A stretch of 55,511 nucleotides of DNA, taken from CALBZH01 sp964538515 (GTDB lineage: Bacteria > Desulfobacterota > Syntrophobacteria > Syntrophobacterales > Syntrophobacteraceae). Position 1 is the stretch's first letter, and each line of letters starts with the position of its first letter. The translations under genes and the position numbers were made by a program. The notes under the pieces are model-generated. The model worked only from the letters and a program-made list of their open reading frames with translations, was not told where the DNA came from and searched no databases. The stretch lies in the NCBI GenBank assembly GCA_964538515.1, contig CAZIEW010000031.1, positions 1-55,511 on the forward strand. Reading direction: 5' to 3'. Shown one piece after another: positions 51,089-55,511 of the stretch.

Positions 51089-53338
51089 ATGGCACGTTTG
51101 ACCAAGGTCTTGCTGGTCGGACTCGTCACCGGTCTTCTCGGGATCGGGGTGAGTCTGACGCCGTTGGGGCTTTCCCTGGAAGAGCGCTTCGGCCTTCCGC
51201 TCCTCTTCTTTCTTCGGGGGGCGGTGAAGGTTCCCCCTGACGTGCTGGTGATTGCTTTGGACAAGGAATCCGCGGACCGATTCGGTCTGCCCCCGGAGCC
51301 GGCCAGGTGGCCCCGGTCTCTGCAGGCGTCCCTGGTGAGGAGGCTGCACGAAGGGGGAGCGGCCGTTATCGCCTTCGACGTGGTCTTTGAGGAGCCCCGG
51401 CCGGAGGAGCAGGATGCGGCGCTGGAAGACGCCATTCAACAAGCAGGGAACGTCGTGCTGTGTGAATATGTGAAGCAGGATCTGGTCGCGGTCGGATTGG
51501 AAGGCGAATACTCCGCGGGGAGCCTTGCTTTGCGCCGCATTGTGGGGCCGCTTCCCCGGTTTGCCCGGTCCGCCCTTGCGCTGGCTCCTTTCCCCCTGCC
51601 GAAAGTCCCGGTCTCAGTCAGCCAATACTGGCTTTCCAAGCCGGAGCTCGGCGACACGCCGACGCTGCCGGTGGTCACATTCCAGGTCTTTGGTATCCGG
51701 GTCTACGATCGATTTCTCGAGCTGCTCCGCTCGCTCAGGCCGGAAGAAGCCGACAAGCTGCCCCAAAACCGCGAGCAACTGATCGGTGATCGCGCGGTTG
51801 CAGCCCTCATCCGGGCTCTGCGAGCCCTTTTCGCCCGTGACCCGCGCCTTCTCGAGGAAATGGAATGGGCCATCAAGGCCCAAACGGGATGGGAAATCAG
51901 GGCGGAGGAAGACTCCCGTCTGCTCCGATCCCTCATCCGGATGTACGCCGCCCCGGAGAGCCGCTATCTCAACTTCTACGGACCGCCCGGATCATTACCC
52001 ACTCTGCCGATTCACCGGATCATCCAGCCGGAAGACGCACACCTTCCGGTCGCTCTCAAAGGGAAGGCCGTCTTTATTGGCGTCTCCCATCACCGGACCG
52101 CGGATCAGGAGGACGATTTCTTTACCGTCTTTTCCAAAGAGAGCGGTATCGACCTCACGGGGGTCGAGATCGGCGCGACTGCTTTCGCCAACCTTCTCGA
52201 AGACCGACCCGTCCAGCCGCTTCCCGTCGCAGCCCACCTGGGGCTCGTACTGGTCTGGGGAATGCTCTCGGGAGCTCTCTGCTACCGGCTGCGCACCCGG
52301 TTTGCCATCCCGGTCCTCTCCGCCCTGTGCGTCGCCGCTCTGCTTCTTGCGGTTCAAGCTCTTAAAGAAAGCGCTCTCTGGGCTCCCGTCGTGGTCACCC
52401 TCGGCATCCAGAGCCCTTTCGCTTTCTGGCACGGGCTCTTCTGGCGCCATCGGGACGTCGTCCGTGAGCGCCGAAACATCCAGGAGGCCTTCGGCTATTT
52501 CCTGCCCAAGAGCATCGTGAGCCAGCTCGCAGAGGATGTGGCGAATCTGAGGAGCCAGCCCCACATCGCCTCGGGAGTCTGTTTGTGCACGGACGGAGAG
52601 CAGTATGCGACTCTTGCCGAGCGATGCAGCCCCAAGGAGCTGATCGGCTTTTTGAACGACTATTACGAAACGATCTTCCCTGTCGTTCAGCACCACGATG
52701 GCCGGGTTTCGGACATCGTGGGGGACTCCATGCTGGCGGTCTGGACGGGGGCCGCGCCGTCCGCGCTTCTCCGGGAGCGAGCCTGCCTGGCCGCCCTGGA
52801 CATCGCTCGCGCCGTCGAGACGTTCAATGCGTCGCACGGTTCCATGCGTCTCCCGACGCGCATCGGGCTGAGCTTCGGCGAGATGTCCTTCGGCCACGTG
52901 GGCGGGGCCGGCCACTTCGAATACCGTCCCGTCGGGGACACGGTCAACGTGTCCTCGCGCATCGAGGGTCTGAACAAGGCGCTGGGCACGAAGATCCTCG
53001 CCGCCGGGGAGGTTCTGGGCGGCGTGGAGGGTTTGAAGACGCGGGAGCTCGGAAGCTTTGTCTTGGCCGGCAAATCTAAACCGGTCACGATCCATGAGCT
53101 CCTCTGCCGGAGCGAGGAGACGGGAGCGCTTGTCCATGACTTGTGCGGTCTTTTTGGCCGGGGTCTCGAGGCTTACAGAGTCCGGGACTGGGAAGGGGCC
53201 GGCCGGTGGTTCCGGAAGGTTTTGGGGCTGCACGACGGCGACGGCCCGGCGCGGTTTTACATTGCGCTTTGCGAAGGATTCCAGGCCCGACCGCCGGATG
53301 GAGCCTGGGATGGGTCCATCCGCATGGGCAAAGGGTAG
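51089..53338 (+). CDS. CHASE2-domain class III nucleotide cyclase
   Basis: About 749 residues. TM1 (VLLVGLVTGLLGIGVSLTPL) is followed by a large CHASE2 sensor outside the membrane (DVLVIALDKESADRFGLPPE, AVIAFDVVFEEPRPEEQDAA, GKAVFIGVSHHRTADQEDDF). Three TMs come next (LGLVLVWGMLSGALCY; VLSALCVAALLLAVQAL; APVVVTLGIQSPFAFW). The class III cyclase has CTDGEQYATLAE and VSDIVGDSMLAVW with both metal Asp, and FEYRPVGDTVNVSSRIEG. The position often held by the adenine-selecting Lys is Asp, so substrate is not certain. A short TPR-like tail ends the protein. The FecR-TPR gene follows. Confidence 0.9.
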   Translation: MARLTKVLLVGLVTGLLGIGVSLTPLGLSLEERFGLPLLFFLRGAVKVPPDVLVIALDKESADRFGLPPEPARWPRSLQASLVRRLHEGGAAVIAFDVVFEEPRPEEQDAALEDAIQQAGNVVLCEYVKQDLVAVGLEGEYSAGSLALRRIVGPLPRFARSALALAPFPLPKVPVSVSQYWLSKPELGDTPTLPVVTFQVFGIRVYDRFLELLRSLRPEEADKLPQNREQLIGDRAVAALIRALRALFARDPRLLEEMEWAIKAQTGWEIRAEEDSRLLRSLIRMYAAPESRYLNFYGPPGSLPTLPIHRIIQPEDAHLPVALKGKAVFIGVSHHRTADQEDDFFTVFSKESGIDLTGVEIGATAFANLLEDRPVQPLPVAAHLGLVLVWGMLSGALCYRLRTRFAIPVLSALCVAALLLAVQALKESALWAPVVVTLGIQSPFAFWHGLFWRHRDVVRERRNIQEAFGYFLPKSIVSQLAEDVANLRSQPHIASGVCLCTDGEQYATLAERCSPKELIGFLNDYYETIFPVVQHHDGRVSDIVGDSMLAVWTGAAPSALLRERACLAALDIARAVETFNASHGSMRLPTRIGLSFGEMSFGHVGGAGHFEYRPVGDTVNVSSRIEGLNKALGTKILAAGEVLGGVEGLKTRELGSFVLAGKSKPVTIHELLCRSEETGALVHDLCGLFGRGLEAYRVRDWEGAGRWFRKVLGLHDGDGPARFYIALCEGFQARPPDGAWDGSIRMGKG

Positions 53339-53439
53339 GCGCGAGTCCGGCGCCGCCGTGGAATGCGGCGCCACCGTCATGCACACCGCGATGCAAAGGC
53401 GTTACTGAAACACAATGGCAATCAGGGGGTGGGGCGAGC

Positions 53440-55511
53440 ATGAAGCGAGCAAAGGCTTTGCGGTGGGGTGTGGTCTTGGGGGTAGTCCTGTCCCTTGCAG
53501 CGGCGAGTCTCGCCGTTGCGGGGGACTGTGACCCGTGGATTGCGAAGATCGTCTCGGTTGAGGGGACTGTCAAATCGCAAAAGTCGGGGGGGGCCGACTG
53601 GTTTACGGTGGCGCTCGACGACGCGCTGTGCCTCGGGGATACGCTCTGGGTGGGCGAGCTGAGCCGCGCGGCGGTTTTGCTCCCGAACGAGACGGTCTTT
53701 CGGATCGACCAGAGCACCACGGTTTCCTTCGTCGGTCCCGAGCAGGACACGGATTCGCTCCTGAAGCTGTTCAAGGGGGCGGCCCACTTCTTCACCCGGA
53801 GCCCGAGGGGGCTCAAGGTCGACACGCCCTTCGTCAACGCGGCCGTCGGCGGGACCGAGTTCCTGGTGCGGGCCGAGGACGACAAATCCCTTGTTACCGT
53901 CTTCGAGGGGAAGGTCACGGCGAGCAACACCGCTGGGAGTTTGTTGCTGAACGCCGGGGAAACGGCTGTTGCGACCTCCGGTCGAGCCCCCGTTTCCCAG
54001 GTCGTGGTACGGCCGAGAGACGGCGTCCAGTGGGCGATCTACTACCCGCCGCTGCTTTATGCCCGGGAGTGGGCATTGGGCGATCTGCCCGAAGCAGGCT
54101 CCTCTCCGGCAATTAAAGGAGCGATCGAGGCGTACCGGAATGGGGACCTCGCCGGGGCGTTTCAGGCCATGAAGGGGACGCCCGCCGACCTTGCGGACAC
54201 CCGGTTCCTGACCACCCGGGCGGCGCTTCTGCTCACCGTGGGGCGCGTCGAGGAAGCCACCGCCGACATCCGCGAGGCGCTGCGGCTGGATCCGGCGAAC
54301 GCGCATGCTTACGCGCTCCAGGCGATCATCGCCATCGCCCGGAACCGCAAGGACCAGGCGGCGGATCTTGCCCGGAAGGCCATGGAGCTCCAGCCGGAAT
54401 CCACGGCGGTGCTCCTCGCCAATTCCTACGTGCAGCAGGCCCACTTCGATCTCGAAAGCGCCATCACCACGCTGAACGACGCGGTGAAGCACGACCCCCG
54501 AAACGCATTCGCCCTGGCGCGGCGGGCCGAGCTGCAGCTTTCGGTCGGCCAGTTGAGCCGAGGCTTCGAGGACGCCCGGCGTGCGGTCGAGCTCGACCCG
54601 GGCCTTTCCCGTGCCCACCTGGTCGTGGGCTTCGCCTATCTTTTCCGGATCAAGATCGACAAGGCGAAGAAATCCTTTCGAAGAGCCATCGAGCTGGACC
54701 AGGGCGACCCGCTCGCACGCCTTGGGCTGGGGCTTGCCAAAATCCGGGGAGGTGATCTCCGCGGCGGCCGCCAGGAGCTTGAAATCGCCGTCGTGCTGGA
54801 TCCGGACAACGCCCTCGTCCGGAGCTACCTCGGCAAGGCCTATTTCGACGAAAAGCGGGACAGCCGGGCGGCCGAGCAGTTTTCGCTAGCCAAGCAGCTG
54901 GATCCCAAGGACCCCACGCCCTGGCTCTACGATGCCGTGCGCAAGCGCACCGTGAACCGACCGGCCGAAGCCCTGCAAGACATCCAGGAGTCCATCCGGC
55001 TGAACGACAACCGCGCGGTTACCCGCTCGCGTCTCATGTTGGACCAGGACCTCGCCGCCCGGAGCGTCAACCTTGCCCGCGTCTATGATGACCTGGGCTT
55101 CTCCCAGGCAGCGCTCGCCGAAGGATTCAAGTCCGTCAGCACGAACCCGGCGGACTTTTCGGCCCACCGGTTCCTCTCCGACGCCTACGCCGCCCTGCCG
55201 CGAAACGAGATCGGCCGCGTGAGCGAGCTCCTCCAGGCCCAGATGCTCCAGCCCCTCAACATCAACCCCATCCCCCCGCGCCTCGCGGAAGGCAAGCTCC
55301 TGAACTTCGAGGGCACCAGCCCCGCCGACCCCTCCTTCAGCGACTACAACGCCCTCTTCAACCGGAACCGGGTGGCCTTCGTCCTCGGAGGCATGGCAGG
55401 CACCCAAGGACTGGGTGCGGAAGAGCTCATCCACTCGGGAGTCTACGACTGGTTCTCGTACAGCCTCGGCCAGCAACATTTTCAAACGGACGGCTTCCGG
55501 AAGAACAACGA
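53440..55511 (+). CDS. Exported FecR-domain and TPR protein (C-terminus beyond window)
   Basis: About 690 residues visible, open at the window end. A signal peptide (VVLGVVLSLAAASLAVAG) is followed by a periplasmic FecR domain (about 30-170; VSVEGTVKSQKSGG, TLWVGELSRAAVLLPNETVF, VNAAVGGTEFLVRAEDDKSL). At least seven TPR repeats follow (EEATADIREALRLDPANAHA, RGFEDARRAVELDPGLSRAH, SRAAEQFSLAKQLDPKDPTP). The last visible part (VAFVLGGMAGTQGLGAEELI) looks like the start of a beta-barrel or repeat domain. Frequent partner of CHASE2 cyclases; the start follows GGGTGGGG. Confidence 0.88.
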   Translation, partial: MKRAKALRWGVVLGVVLSLAAASLAVAGDCDPWIAKIVSVEGTVKSQKSGGADWFTVALDDALCLGDTLWVGELSRAAVLLPNETVFRIDQSTTVSFVGPEQDTDSLLKLFKGAAHFFTRSPRGLKVDTPFVNAAVGGTEFLVRAEDDKSLVTVFEGKVTASNTAGSLLLNAGETAVATSGRAPVSQVVVRPRDGVQWAIYYPPLLYAREWALGDLPEAGSSPAIKGAIEAYRNGDLAGAFQAMKGTPADLADTRFLTTRAALLLTVGRVEEATADIREALRLDPANAHAYALQAIIAIARNRKDQAADLARKAMELQPESTAVLLANSYVQQAHFDLESAITTLNDAVKHDPRNAFALARRAELQLSVGQLSRGFEDARRAVELDPGLSRAHLVVGFAYLFRIKIDKAKKSFRRAIELDQGDPLARLGLGLAKIRGGDLRGGRQELEIAVVLDPDNALVRSYLGKAYFDEKRDSRAAEQFSLAKQLDPKDPTPWLYDAVRKRTVNRPAEALQDIQESIRLNDNRAVTRSRLMLDQDLAARSVNLARVYDDLGFSQAALAEGFKSVSTNPADFSAHRFLSDAYAALPRNEIGRVSELLQAQMLQPLNINPIPPRLAEGKLLNFEGTSPADPSFSDYNALFNRNRVAFVLGGMAGTQGLGAEELIHSGVYDWFSYSLGQQHFQTDGFRKNN

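Overview
The window is high-GC DNA, probably from a Desulfobacterota (delta-proteobacterial) anaerobe near the Syntrophobacteraceae. This is inferred from the density of NtrC-type regulators and sigma-54 promoters, a DUF1847 protein, a GcvH-like protein, a TauE/SafE exporter with stress-protein partners, and a probable selenoprotein. The taxonomic placement was not tested.

Layout: (1) 1-4.1 kb, a ZraPSR-like envelope-stress system: a Spy/ZraP-family chaperone, a histidine kinase and a sigma-54 response regulator (cut by the window edge), with a second ZraP-like gene divergent behind a near-perfect sigma-54 promoter. (2) 4.2-13 kb, a TolC/HlyD/RND efflux operon running into a periplasmic thioredoxin, a CcdA-type membrane thiol transporter and a DUF1573 protein with an in-frame TGA exactly at its Cys-Gly-Cys motif, best read as selenocysteine. 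(3) 13-15.5 kb, a regulator fragment, tRNA-Arg(ACG) with its terminator, a DUF1847 protein and a small exported WxxGxW protein behind a second sigma-54 promoter. (4) 15.5-23 kb, a tight seven-gene minus-strand operon: amino-acid-type binding lipoprotein, sensor kinase with a Cys cluster, REC-STAS regulator, TlpA-like thioredoxin, GAF-GAF-TM-rhodanese protein lacking the catalytic Cys, DoxX/MauE protein and a small lipoprotein. (5) 23-30.6 kb, a PASTA protein with no kinase domain, an unknown partner, a degenerate APH-fold protein, and an RsbW/RsbV/SpoIIE-type partner-switching module.

(6) 30.7-38.6 kb, a USP/TauE/USP-membrane-fusion operon divergent from a Lon-type protease with a response-regulator receiver domain inserted between its helical region and its AAA+ module. 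Convergent to the protease are a sigma-54 response regulator and its histidine kinase. The receiver domains of the protease and the regulator are strikingly alike, which suggests one kinase drives both transcription and proteolysis. The divergent intergenic region carries three copies of a TTGCA-N3-TGCAA palindrome, likely enhancer sites. This is the strongest candidate for an undescribed system here.

(7) 38.7-47.1 kb, a YheT-type hydrolase, a methyltransferase, a 165-bp MITE-like element abutting a truncated TonB-receptor pseudogene, HU, a Rel/SpoT enzyme with altered hydrolase residues, ispG and glgA. (8) 47-55.5 kb, an MgtE remnant, operator-like palindromes, three small or unknown genes including a GcvH-like protein, a GAF/sigma-54 activator, a CHASE2 nucleotide cyclase and a FecR-TPR protein that runs off the window.
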